From Pseudomonadota bacterium (lineage in GTDB: Bacteria > Pseudomonadota > Alphaproteobacteria > Rhizobiales > Hyphomicrobiaceae): a DNA stretch of 53,145 nucleotides. This document shows, piece by piece, positions 8,215 through 16,892 of this stretch (the first letter of the stretch is position 1; each line of letters begins with the position of its first letter). The notes under the pieces were generated by a model that was given only the letters and a program-made list of their open reading frames with translations, had not been told where the DNA came from and searched no databases. The translations under genes and the position numbers were made by a program. The stretch covers positions 1 through 53,145 of the forward strand of contig JAFAFW010000042.1 of assembly GCA_023423275.1 (NCBI GenBank). The letters run 5' to 3'.

Positions 8215-8871
8215 TCAGAGCCCTGGTAGCAACTGTGCCTTTCGCATGACGAACGCCTCGGCATAGCCGCTCGCCGCGCGGCATTCCATGCCGCGTAAAC
8301 GGGCCAAGCCTTCGAATGTCGCCCGATCGAACCAGTCCTTCGAGCGCTGCGAGCCAAAATGGCGCATCAACGTTTCAACTTTGCGCTCCAGCGCGTTCGG
8401 GCTCAAGGGAACATACGTGTTCATCGTTCCGAGATCGCCATCCCACTTGGGAATTTCGTATTCGAGAATGAGGTGATTGCGAAAACTGTTCCAGGTCAAC
8501 TGGGCCAATTCGCGATGGTCCTGGTGTGCGTCCTCCCGACGGTGCGTGAAGATCAGGTCAGGATTCGCGCGCGATTTGAGACCCTCGAACCAATCCTTCA
8601 GTTCCGCGCCCTGATGGTTGAAATAGCCGTCACGGAACTCCTGCAGCTCGATCTCCGCCGACGCGGCATCCCTCAGAATATCCTCGGCAGAGCTTCCGGC
8701 CTCGTCAGCGCGCTGTCCTCCTCCGCTGAGTACGCACCAGCGCACATCGAGCTTCACACCCTGCTCCATCAACGCGAGAAGCGTTCCCGAGGCGCCGATT
8801 TCAATATCGTCCGAGTGTGCGCCCAGACACAATACCGACAGCCTGTCCCGGGGCAGCGCCAGTCCGATCAC
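8215..8871 (-). CDS. PIG-L family (LmbE-like) N-deacetylase
   Basis: The 218-residue protein carries the PIG-L metal-binding motif as GAHSDDIEIG (17-26; AHSDD in place of the usual AHPDD) and a downstream HQDH pair. These are the zinc ligands of enzymes that remove acetyl groups from N-acetylated sugars. Its start overlaps the stop of the nucleotidyltransferase gene (8868-8871), so the two are translationally coupled. It would act on a nucleotide sugar or lipid-linked acetamido sugar. The exact substrate is unknown. The gene converges on the xylanase with only 20 bases between them. Confidence 0.88.
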   Translation of the reverse strand: MIGLALPRDRLSVLCLGAHSDDIEIGASGTLLALMEQGVKLDVRWCVLSGGGQRADEAGSSAEDILRDAASAEIELQEFRDGYFNHQGAELKDWFEGLKSRANPDLIFTHRREDAHQDHRELAQLTWNSFRNHLILEYEIPKWDGDLGTMNTYVPLSPNALERKVETLMRHFGSQRSKDWFDRATFEGLARLRGMECRAASGYAEAFVMRKAQLLPGL

Positions 8872-9692
8872 GAGCCGACCCTGGCAAGATTGAGCGGCTG
8901 GACAGTGCTGCGCGGAGACTGCGGCGTATTACGCCAGGGCATGGAGCCCTTCTCGACGATATCTTCCAGCATCTGGCGGTCACGCAAGGTGTCCATCGCG
9001 CGCCAGAACCCGGTATACTTGTAGGCCATCAGCATATCGTCGGCGATCAGGCGCTCGAACGGCTCGTTGACGAGTTCCTCCCCGGGCTTCATGTAATCGA
9101 AGATTTTCGGCGTCATCAGAAAATAGCCGCCGTTGATCCACATTTCCGAGGTTTCTGAAGACCGGAAGCGCTGGACGCTGCCTTCTCCGTCCATTTCGAC
9201 GAGGTGATAGGTCAGCGGCGGACGCACCGCCAGAAAGCACGCGACCTTGCCGCTTGCCTTGAACCGGCGGATCATGTCGTCGAGATCGACATCGCACAGT
9301 CCATCGCTGTAGTTGGCGAGGAACATATCTTCCTTTGCGACGAAATCCCGTACCGCCCACAAACGGCCGCCGATGTTGGAGGCGATCCCGGTATCAATCA
9401 GAGAGACTGACCAGTCCTCTGGCTTGGCGCCGATATACTCGACCTCCGAACCATAGCGCGACACGACGCAGTCGGCGAAAACATGCGGCTTATAATTGAG
9501 AAAGAACTCCTTCACGACATTCGCCTTGTACCCCAGGCACAGAACGAAATCGCGATGACCATACCCGCTGTAGTACTGCATGACATGCATCAGGATCGGC
9601 TGATGCCCAATCGGGATCATCGGTTTGGGAACGGTTTCTGAATATTCACGAATGCGGGTGCCGAGGCCGCCGCAGAAAAGGACGACTTTCAT
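8868..9692 (-). CDS. Sugar-1-phosphate nucleotidyltransferase (glucose-1-phosphate cytidylyltransferase-like)
   Basis: Starting at MKVVLFCGGLGTR, this is a 274-residue nucleotidyltransferase with the GGLGTR phosphate loop followed by VPKPMIPIG. The HVMQYYSGYGHRDFVLCLGY segment resembles RfbF, which makes CDP-glucose. Nucleotide specificity cannot be decided by eye. The ATG at 9692 has AAAGGATATCAA upstream and overlaps the preceding methyltransferase stop as ATGA; a longer upstream frame is out of character. It probably opens the nucleotide-sugar branch of the cassette, although no partner 4,6-dehydratase is clearly present in the window. Confidence 0.87.
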   Translation of the reverse strand: MKVVLFCGGLGTRIREYSETVPKPMIPIGHQPILMHVMQYYSGYGHRDFVLCLGYKANVVKEFFLNYKPHVFADCVVSRYGSEVEYIGAKPEDWSVSLIDTGIASNIGGRLWAVRDFVAKEDMFLANYSDGLCDVDLDDMIRRFKASGKVACFLAVRPPLTYHLVEMDGEGSVQRFRSSETSEMWINGGYFLMTPKIFDYMKPGEELVNEPFERLIADDMLMAYKYTGFWRAMDTLRDRQMLEDIVEKGSMPWRNTPQSPRSTVQPLNLARVGS

Positions 9693-10981
9693 TTGATATC
9701 CTTTGGATCGATCACCGTGGCCTCCGGAATCGGCACGATGAATTTCGCGCCCCACTCTCCGGCATGTTTCATCTGGCTGATGATCTCGGACTTCAGGTTC
9801 CAGGGAAGGATCAGGATGTAGTCAGGGCGCACGCCTTCCAGCGCCTCGACCGGCAGGATCGGCACATGCATTCCCGGCGTAAAGCGGCCGTGCTTATAAG
9901 GATTGCGGTCTACCGTGAAATCGAGGAAGTCGGTCCCCACTGCACAGTAGTTCAGCAGCGTGTTGCCTTTGCCCGGTGCGCCATAGCCGCAGATGCGCTT
10001 ACCTGCGTTTTTGAGGCCGATGAGGCAGGTCAACAGTTTGCGCTTGGTCTCCTCCACCTTCTGCGCGAACGACCCATAGGTGGCAAGGTCGCGAAATCCG
10101 GCCGCCTCCTCGCGTGCCAGCAACGCACCAACCGCAGCGGAGGGAGCATGTGATGCTTCAGCATGCGCCAGATAAACTCGCAGCGATCCACCGTGCGTCG
10201 GCAGTTCCTCGACGTCGACAAGCTTCAATCCATGACGCTTGGCGATGAAATCCATCGTGATGAAGGAGAAGTACGAGAAGTGCTCGTGGTAGATCGTATC
10301 GAACTGGTTCTCCGCCATCAGGCGTTCAAGATGCGGAAACTCCAGAGTAACGATCCCCTCGGGCTTGAGGAGTATCTTGATACCCGCGACGAAGTCATTG
10401 AGGTCCGGAACCTGCGCCAGGACATTGTTGCCAGCGATCAAATCCGCCTGCTTGCCTTCCGCCGCCAGGCGCTCTGCGAGCGCAACACCGAAAAACTCGG
10501 TCAGTGTCGGCACGCCCTTCTCGATCGCGACTTTCGCGACGTTGATTGCCGGTTCGATCCCAAGGCAGGGAACGGCGAGCGGCGCGAAGTGCTGAAGCAG
10601 GTAGCCGTCGTTGCTTGCGAGTTCGACGGCGAGGCTTTGCGGCCCAAGACCAAGCCGCTTCGTGATCGCCTCACAGTAGGCTTTTGCGTGGGCAACCCAA
10701 CTCGTCGAATAGGACGAGAAATAAGCGTATTCACGAAAAATACTGTCCGGATCGACGTACTGCTTCAACTGGACCAGGAAGCAATTGTCACATACCAGCG
10801 CATGCAGCGGGTAATACCGCTCCATGGCATCGATCTCGTCCGCGGCGAGAAAGCTCTCGCAAAGCGGGGACATACCCAGATTGACAACCGTCGTCGAAAT
10901 GTCGGAGCCACAAAGGCGGCAACACGCCGCGTGGACCGAACGGGAGGACTCGACAGGCCGCCCAGCCATTGTATCAAGCAT
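9689..10981 (-). CDS. SAM-dependent sugar C-methyltransferase with zinc-binding N-terminus
   Basis: The 430-residue protein has the three-part layout of NDP-hexose C-methyltransferases (TylC3/NovU type). An N-terminal zinc domain carries CRLCG (21-25) and CDNC (about 64-67). A Rossmann SAM domain has motif ELASNDGYLLQ, and a C-terminal domain contains KRICGYGAPGKGNTLLNY. These enzymes place a methyl on a keto-sugar carbon, giving a branched sugar. The gene leads the minus-strand trio with the nucleotidyltransferase and PIG-L deacetylase, and its promoter region is shared with the divergent RmlC-like gene. The start is ATG 10981 or ATG 10969; neither has a strong ribosome site. Confidence 0.88.
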   Translation of the reverse strand: MLDTMAGRPVESSRSVHAACCRLCGSDISTTVVNLGMSPLCESFLAADEIDAMERYYPLHALVCDNCFLVQLKQYVDPDSIFREYAYFSSYSTSWVAHAKAYCEAITKRLGLGPQSLAVELASNDGYLLQHFAPLAVPCLGIEPAINVAKVAIEKGVPTLTEFFGVALAERLAAEGKQADLIAGNNVLAQVPDLNDFVAGIKILLKPEGIVTLEFPHLERLMAENQFDTIYHEHFSYFSFITMDFIAKRHGLKLVDVEELPTHGGSLRVYLAHAEASHAPSAAVGALLAREEAAGFRDLATYGSFAQKVEETKRKLLTCLIGLKNAGKRICGYGAPGKGNTLLNYCAVGTDFLDFTVDRNPYKHGRFTPGMHVPILPVEALEGVRPDYILILPWNLKSEIISQMKHAGEWGAKFIVPIPEATVIDPKDIK

Positions 10982-11142
10982 GTGAAAATAAATCCGCGCT
11001 CAAAATCTCGCGGCATATAACCATATCCCGCACACGTTTCCGTAAGAGCCTCCGAATAAGGTAAAGTCCGTCCCTCGACGCCGGACGCGACACGTCCCCT
11101 CATGCATTTTTTCCATGCGGTCTAACTTTAGAGATTCCCGAG

Positions 11143-11673
11143 ATGCAGTTTGAACCCTTGATCCTCGATGGCGCATGGCTTGTTGTACCTGATCCGCATC
11201 GCGACCACCGCGGTCAGTTTGCGCGCACTTTTTGTGTCCGGGAATTCATGGAGCAAGGCCTCGAAACGACATTCGTCCAGCACTCGACGTCCCGGACGTT
11301 GAAGCGTCACACGATCCGCGGGATGCACTTTCAGCACGATCCACACTCCGAGGTGAAGCTGGTGACATGCACACGTGGGGCAATCTACGATGTAATCGTC
11401 GATCTGCGGCCCGGATCGAGAACCTACAAGCAGTGGTGCGGCGTCACGCTCAGCAGCGAGAACCAGCATCGGCTTTACGTGCCGCAGGGTTTCGCGCACG
11501 GCTTTCAGACACTCACAGACGATGCGGAAGTCTCCTACCTCATTTCCGCCTATTACGAACCGGCCGCATCCTCCGGCGTCCGCTATGACGACCCGGCGTT
11601 CGCGATCCAATGGCAGGAACCACCAGCAGACATGTCCGACAAGGACCGCACTTGGCCGGATTTCACCGGCTAG
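11143..11673 (+). CDS. dTDP-4-dehydrorhamnose 3,5-epimerase-like (RmlC family) sugar epimerase
   Basis: This 176-residue cupin matches RmlC in length and motifs. DHRGQFARTFC is near the N-terminus, the histidine motif RGMHFQ follows, and LYVPQGFAHGFQTL and the VSYLIS strand come later. Family members epimerise C3 and/or C5 of 4-keto sugars, or isomerise them. The full dTDP-rhamnose set (RmlA, RmlB, RmlD) is not seen here, so it more likely acts on the cassette's own keto-sugar. It overlaps the DUF4910 gene end to end by 11 bases (11663-11673). Confidence 0.88.
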   Translation: MQFEPLILDGAWLVVPDPHRDHRGQFARTFCVREFMEQGLETTFVQHSTSRTLKRHTIRGMHFQHDPHSEVKLVTCTRGAIYDVIVDLRPGSRTYKQWCGVTLSSENQHRLYVPQGFAHGFQTLTDDAEVSYLISAYYEPAASSGVRYDDPAFAIQWQEPPADMSDKDRTWPDFTG

Positions 11674-12991
11674 GCTGCTGCGGTATCTCCTGCAGAAGCG
11701 CGTGCCGCTCCAGTAGGCGCGCGGTTTCGGATATCACTGAGAACGCGATGCCAGAGCGCTCTGCGATATCCAGCAGCGAACGCGTGCCATCCCCAAGATT
11801 TAGCACCCACAGCATCGCCATGTTCTTTTGCGCGGCCTTCGGATCTCCGCCAAGCGCCGCATAAAGCCCGCGCCGTCCGAGCTGCGGTTCACCCTTGGGA
11901 AAGCGGTTCACCAGAACGCGATCATTCTCGAGGATATCGATTGCCGCACAGATCATCCGATAGCTCTCGGCGAGATCTTTCGGAGTGATGAACTCAAGAT
12001 TGTCGGCTGAGGTATGATACTCCGGAAATGTTCCGAACTGACTTCTCTGGAACAGCCCTACCGGCAAATCAAAACCCGGCGAGCAATACTGCCGCTCATC
12101 GTATCCGTATGGAAAGAAGTCGATGATGTTAGGCTTTTCGGAATGATGCGCCAGGACATGAGCCATCACGCGATCGATCTTCGACGATCCGCGCCGGCTC
12201 TTCTTATAGGTAGGCCCTCCTCCGTCACCGACACAGGATAGAACCAGCCCATGCCGGATGCGTTGGGCGGCGCCATCCTCGTTTCGCGACAGCCACGCAA
12301 GTGCGCCGATGGTGCCGGGTGCGAACAGAATGCGATAGCCGTATTTCGTCTTTTCGCGTGCCAGCCGTTGCCCGAGATGCGCGAGAAGCGCAAGCCCAGA
12401 GCAATTGTCGTTCGCCAGGCTCGGGTGACACACATGCGCCGATAACAGCACCTCGTCGGTGCTTTCGCCGGGATGGAAAAACTCACCGTATGACAAGGAG
12501 CCGTCATCGAGCGTTGCATCGATCACGACCGTGTAGACCCCGTCCAGGAGCGACTGCAGATGGGCGTGGGACATGCAGAAGCCCCACTGCTCCTGATAAT
12601 AGGATGTCCGGTACGGGATCAAATCAGGCTGCGCCGGCAGCGTATGGATGTGCGTCTTGAGCTCGGACAGCGGCATTCGCGCATTGACCGCGACGCTGTA
12701 ACTCATCACATGCAGAGCGTTCTGACGAAAGTCCACGACCTTGCGGCCATGCTCATCAGCGATATAGGCGTCGCGAATATTCCATTCGCGGGGGATCGTC
12801 CAATCGAATGCCGCCGTTCCCGTTGGCACTTCCACAACATTCAAAGGCACGTGACGCTGCAGATGCGCCAGCGTCTGGCGTACGCCATCACCCGTTATAC
12901 TGCGGCAGATAGGAAAGATATCGGCAGCGAGCGTGTGCATCTCGCTGCCGTCGATACCCGCCGAAAGACGATGGCCAATGGACTGATCCAT
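11663..12991 (-). CDS. DUF4910 family aminopeptidase-like zinc hydrolase with C-terminal winged helix
   Basis: From MDQSIGHRL the protein has 442 residues. The phrases PICRSITGDGVRQTL and GYDERQYCSPGFDLPVG are typical of the DUF4910 family, which is found in polysaccharide loci. Likely M28-type metal ligands are SAHVCH with ANDNCSG, and EYHTSADN later. The last 90 residues (MLWVLNLGDGTRSLLDIAERSG) look like a winged-helix fold. The chosen ATG (12991) leaves a 34-base gap after the upstream SDR gene; the longer frame would overlap it. Real substrate and role are unknown. It probably acts in sugar-nucleotide processing rather than proteolysis. Confidence 0.85.
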   Translation of the reverse strand: MDQSIGHRLSAGIDGSEMHTLAADIFPICRSITGDGVRQTLAHLQRHVPLNVVEVPTGTAAFDWTIPREWNIRDAYIADEHGRKVVDFRQNALHVMSYSVAVNARMPLSELKTHIHTLPAQPDLIPYRTSYYQEQWGFCMSHAHLQSLLDGVYTVVIDATLDDGSLSYGEFFHPGESTDEVLLSAHVCHPSLANDNCSGLALLAHLGQRLAREKTKYGYRILFAPGTIGALAWLSRNEDGAAQRIRHGLVLSCVGDGGGPTYKKSRRGSSKIDRVMAHVLAHHSEKPNIIDFFPYGYDERQYCSPGFDLPVGLFQRSQFGTFPEYHTSADNLEFITPKDLAESYRMICAAIDILENDRVLVNRFPKGEPQLGRRGLYAALGGDPKAAQKNMAMLWVLNLGDGTRSLLDIAERSGIAFSVISETARLLERHALLQEIPQQPSR

Positions 12992-13025
12992 GTCACCGAC
13001 GTCCCTTATATTCCGCAAGGTGCGA

Positions 13026-14075
13026 TCAGGAGGCGGCGGCAGCCTGCGGCGCGACGCGCAGATCCGACTCAAGAATGCCGTCTGCCAGCAGCGCCTTCAG
13101 ATGGCTGATCCGCTGGTACTTCGGGCCTTCGAACTCATCAAGGCGGAGGTCCGATGAGCGATAGACGTTATAAAGTTCTTCCGCACCCTTGCGTGCGTCC
13201 CAAGCCGGCTTGAAGCCCGGAAGCGTCCGCGCGATCTTGCCGAAATTGACACGATAGGACCGCGTGTCCGGGCCGGCATCGGACGCAAACTCCACCTGAC
13301 AATTCGGAACGACTTCAGCAACGATCTCGGCGAGATCGCTGATGCGGTAGTTGTGATCGGAATCGCCCACGTTGAACGCTTCCCCGCGCACAGCGCTTTC
13401 TGGAGCCTGGAGAGCTGCCAGAAATGCCGCCGAAATATCGCGGATATGCACGACCGGACGCCACGGAGATCCATCCGATTTCAGGAGGATCTTGCCAGTC
13501 GTCACCGCCCAGGCGACGAGATTATTCAGAACGATATCGAAGCGCATGCGCGGAGAAACGCCATATGCGGTAGCAGGGCGCAGGAACACTGGGCAGAACT
13601 CCGTGCTCGCCAACGGCGCAATATCCCGCTCGGCCCACACCTTGGATTGGCCGTAAGGCGTCACCGGATTGAGCTCGCCCGTTTCATCGATCATGGTCTC
13701 GCCTGAGCGGCCATAGTTGCTGCAGGACGAAGCAAGCAGAAAACGGCCCACCCCGGCGGCCTTCGCCAATCCCGCCAGACGCACACTCGCCTGATGATTG
13801 ATCATGAATGTGATATCGGGATTCAAATTGCTCAGCGGATCATTCGACAGCGCCGCGAGGTGAATCACTGCGTCAAAGCCTTCGAGGTCCTTCTCGACCA
13901 CATCACGCACATCTTTCCGGAGTGCGGGAACCGAGGCGATTTGGCCGCCCGCCGGATACGTGCAGCGCGCATAGAGATCGCTGTCGCACCCGATAACTTC
14001 ATGACCCGCCTCGAGCAGGATCGGCGTCATGACCGTTCCGATGTAGCCCAGATGTCCTGTCAGTAAGACCTTCAT
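13026..14075 (-). CDS. NAD-dependent nucleotide-sugar epimerase/reductase (extended SDR)
   Basis: This 349-residue Rossmann protein begins MKVLLTGHLGYIG, where GHLGYIG replaces the usual GGAGFIG loop. It carries a serine-rich ASSCSNYG segment and the catalytic YGQSK (Y-x3-K). A Rossmann-plus-sugar-domain arrangement continues to a DUF4910-adjacent end. ATG 14075 is preferred because GGGAG sits 8 bases upstream; a GTG three codons earlier is too close to it. It probably reduces or epimerises a 4-keto sugar and is likely co-transcribed with the DUF4910 gene. Its precise product is unknown. Confidence 0.88.
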   Translation of the reverse strand: MKVLLTGHLGYIGTVMTPILLEAGHEVIGCDSDLYARCTYPAGGQIASVPALRKDVRDVVEKDLEGFDAVIHLAALSNDPLSNLNPDITFMINHQASVRLAGLAKAAGVGRFLLASSCSNYGRSGETMIDETGELNPVTPYGQSKVWAERDIAPLASTEFCPVFLRPATAYGVSPRMRFDIVLNNLVAWAVTTGKILLKSDGSPWRPVVHIRDISAAFLAALQAPESAVRGEAFNVGDSDHNYRISDLAEIVAEVVPNCQVEFASDAGPDTRSYRVNFGKIARTLPGFKPAWDARKGAEELYNVYRSSDLRLDEFEGPKYQRISHLKALLADGILESDLRVAPQAAAAS

Positions 14076-14163
14076 CGCGCGCACTCCCGTATCCGCCGCC
14101 CACGCTTTCCCGACTCCTACATAGCGCCGAGACGCCGCGAGGATGAGCCGTTCATCTGATCAT

Positions 14164-14201
14164 TCTTAATATGCGAGATACGTCTTAATATGCGAGATAC
14201 G
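14164..14201. repeat. Perfect 19-bp tandem direct repeat
   Basis: TCTTAATATGCGAGATACG occurs twice head to tail, at 14164-14182 and 14183-14201, in the divergent promoter region between the SDR gene and the glycosyltransferase gene. It is AT-rich against its surroundings. It could be a tandem operator or a recent slippage duplication. Each unit also contains a -10-like TTAATAT. Confidence 0.6.
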
Positions 14202-14347
14202 TGCCATTCCGCCGGCCGATGGCGTCTGGACCAACAGCGGCGGTCCACCTCGATCACCTTGCATTAATTGGTTTACCAAGCGCGCCTTGCCGCCTGCCGG
14301 ATCCCGTGACAAAGCAATGTCTTTAAATCGGCAAGCGCACCGACACG

Positions 14348-15499
14348 ATGAAGCACACCGATCAATTCGAGAGTTGCGCCGCCGGCGAGCCTGCCCGCAC
14401 GGTGTCGATTGTCGTGCCGCCGATCAAGATCGTCGCATGTCCCGGTCTGGGCGATCGTCACAACAACCCTTACACATGGTTGACGCACGAACCGATGCTT
14501 CGGCTCGGAGGCGCGGTCAGCGAGTTTTCCTTCTATCGATCGCCTGCCCCCGATACCGATATCCTGCATATCCATTGGCCGGAGCGGATATTCTGGGGCC
14601 GCGTTTCGCGACTGCATCCCTGGCTGTCAGAGGCCTATGCGCAGCGCATGCTTGCGATGATGGATCGCGTCCGAAAGCGTGGCGGATCGGTTGTGTGGAC
14701 CGCGCACAACATCGCCCCGCACGCCTCGCTCGATGCGGCACGCCGTGCCCTCTGGACGCGATATATCGATGCTTTCCTAAGTCGTGTTGATCTCATCATC
14801 AGTCTCAGTCAGCAAGCCGATGACGAACTCGTCAAGGCTTATCCGCGGCTTCTGGACACCCGCCGCACCACTATTGCGCATCCGCACTATCGCACAGCCT
14901 ACCCGCCACCCCTTACGCGCACAGAAGCGCGCGCGCGCCTCGATCTGCCGCAACAGGCTTATGTTCTTCTCGCAGCGGGAACGATCCGTCCCAACAAGGG
15001 AATTCCCACTCTGGCCCACTCCTTCGCGGGCGTGGCGCAGCCGGATGAGGTTCTCCTGATCGCGGGCTCTTGTGACGATGAGGCGGAGCGCCGCGAACTC
15101 GAAGCGATCTCAGAATCCCATCCATCGGTCATCGTGCGCTTCGGCCGTATTCCCGATAGCGACATCGGTTCCGTCATCTCGGCAGCCGATCTCAGCATTT
15201 TCAATTTCCAAACCATTCTGAATTCCGGCAGCGTTCTGTTGTCGCTTTCGTTCGATACGCCCGTCGTCGCGCCGCGGCTCGGATCGCTGAATGAACTGGC
15301 CGACCTTGGGCCGCAGTGGTTCACCCCGCTGACACAGCCCATGACCAACGCGGCACTCCGCGCGACCATCGATCAGGCTCGTGCGGCACGGATCTTGCGG
15401 GGATGCACGGCACCTATTGAATCTCTCGATCCTGACGTTATCGCCGCTCGGATATACGCGGAGTATGCAGCGCTTCTCGACAATCGCCGGCGGAATTGA
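14348..15499 (+). CDS. Glycosyltransferase, GT-B fold (GT4-like)
   Basis: The 383-residue protein has the two-domain GT-B appearance. An N-terminal acceptor half carries ILHIHWPER and VVWTAHNIAPH. The donor half begins VLLAAGTIRPNKGIPTLAHSF and continues to a SDIGSVISAADLSIFNF segment. HIHWPE followed by WTAHN is common in exopolysaccharide transferases that add a side or backbone sugar. The classic E-x7-E is replaced by NSGSVLLSLSF, so it is a divergent member. It is probably co-transcribed with the polymerase-like gene 29 bases downstream. Confidence 0.8.
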   Translation: MKHTDQFESCAAGEPARTVSIVVPPIKIVACPGLGDRHNNPYTWLTHEPMLRLGGAVSEFSFYRSPAPDTDILHIHWPERIFWGRVSRLHPWLSEAYAQRMLAMMDRVRKRGGSVVWTAHNIAPHASLDAARRALWTRYIDAFLSRVDLIISLSQQADDELVKAYPRLLDTRRTTIAHPHYRTAYPPPLTRTEARARLDLPQQAYVLLAAGTIRPNKGIPTLAHSFAGVAQPDEVLLIAGSCDDEAERRELEAISESHPSVIVRFGRIPDSDIGSVISAADLSIFNFQTILNSGSVLLSLSFDTPVVAPRLGSLNELADLGPQWFTPLTQPMTNAALRATIDQARAARILRGCTAPIESLDPDVIAARIYAEYAALLDNRRRN

Positions 15500-15528
15500 G
15501 TCCCATTCTGAAACGGCATTGACTTGAA

Positions 15529-16860
15529 ATGGATAGGCCCCTGTCTCGCTCGCAATTTATCCCGAACCTGGCGCAGGTGACTCTGTTCGTCATCCTGCTC
15601 AGGGTCCTGGGTGTCGTGCCGCCGACTCTCAACCCCGTCGATTTCAGCGATCTGCAAGCCGCCGCCTATGCCGTGCAGACGTCGAACAGCGATGCCGTAA
15701 ATCAGATTTTCTGGCTGACCGCCGCCTGCGTTGCCAGCATCCTGATCTGGTCCAACCCCGCGCGCGTGCTGGTCTATTTCAAGCGACTTCCTTTCCTTTT
15801 CCTCTTTTTGGGATTCTGCGTGCTGTCCGCGGCCTGGGCGACACATCCCGCGATTTCGATCCGCCGATCCATCCTGCTGCTTATCGGGGTCTATAGCGTT
15901 CTGGCCGCGGTTGCCTTCTGCCCTACGCCCACCGCGCCACTCAAAATCCTCTATGCTGCATTCTCCGCGGTGCTGATCATGAGTCTGCTGAGCCTTCCAT
16001 TTCCGTTCGCCTTTGACGAGCGCGGCCTTTTTCGCGGGGTGTCAGCGGACAAGAATTTTCTCGGAATGCTTGCGGCGCTCGCTCTTATCGTCAGCGTCTG
16101 CGTGCGGCGCTTTTTGATAAGCAAAGGCATGCGACGTCTGAATATGCTCGCGATTTTAGCCTGGGTCGCGATCCTCCCCCTGACAGGCGCCAAAACAGCG
16201 ATTGCGCTGACCGTGATTGCTCCAATTCTGGCTTACGTCGTCTCTCTTGGCATCCGCAGCCTGCATACGTCTCTCTCGGCTACGATCGTACTTGTGATCC
16301 TGCTTGGAACCTCACTTCTGGCCTTCATGATGGAGGCGCTCAATTTCGATCTCAGCGACATCATCGGACTGGCCGTAACCGATGTCAGCTTCACCGGCCG
16401 CGATGTCGTCTGGCAGTTCTGCATCGACCAATGGAAAATGCGCTGGTTTCTCGGCTTCGGATATGGATCGTTCTGGGGCGTCGGGCTGGATTCGCCCAGC
16501 CTGGGCGCCAACTACCCCTTCATTCGTTTGCTGAGCCAATCCCATAACGGTTATCTCGATGTCGCCCTCGCGGTCGGCAGCGCCGGCCTTGCCCTGTTGA
16601 TCGGATTCATTTCGCAATACCTGATGCTGCTCGACCGGGCCAGGCGGCAGGGATTCGCGATCTACAGGTTTGGCCTCGTCAGCACGATCTTCATCCTGCT
16701 GCACAACATCACGGACTCGTCGCTGGCCCGGGACGTTTCCGCGCCATGGATCCTTTTGCTCTGCGCGAGCTTCATGCTGACGAAGTGCCTTCCGGGCGAT
16801 GAACCAGCTTCGCTCGGCCGCATGCGGGCATTGCCGCCGCTTAAGCCCGCCGCTTCCTAG
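15529..16860 (+). CDS. Wzy/O-antigen-ligase-like polysaccharide polymerase
   Basis: This 443-residue multi-pass membrane protein has an O-antigen ligase/polymerase (Wzy_C-like) central region. A large loop holds SFTGRDVVWQF, followed by GFGYGSFWG and a conserved SHNGYLDVALAVG. Members join lipid-linked repeat units in the periplasm. Together with the flippase-like and co-polymerase-like genes it completes a Wzx/Wzy-dependent set. The ATG start follows the glycosyltransferase stop by 29 bases. Confidence 0.86.
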   Translation: MDRPLSRSQFIPNLAQVTLFVILLRVLGVVPPTLNPVDFSDLQAAAYAVQTSNSDAVNQIFWLTAACVASILIWSNPARVLVYFKRLPFLFLFLGFCVLSAAWATHPAISIRRSILLLIGVYSVLAAVAFCPTPTAPLKILYAAFSAVLIMSLLSLPFPFAFDERGLFRGVSADKNFLGMLAALALIVSVCVRRFLISKGMRRLNMLAILAWVAILPLTGAKTAIALTVIAPILAYVVSLGIRSLHTSLSATIVLVILLGTSLLAFMMEALNFDLSDIIGLAVTDVSFTGRDVVWQFCIDQWKMRWFLGFGYGSFWGVGLDSPSLGANYPFIRLLSQSHNGYLDVALAVGSAGLALLIGFISQYLMLLDRARRQGFAIYRFGLVSTIFILLHNITDSSLARDVSAPWILLLCASFMLTKCLPGDEPASLGRMRALPPLKPAAS

Positions 16861-16892
16861 TGAAATAAGATCGCCCTGACGGGCTCGCTCAT

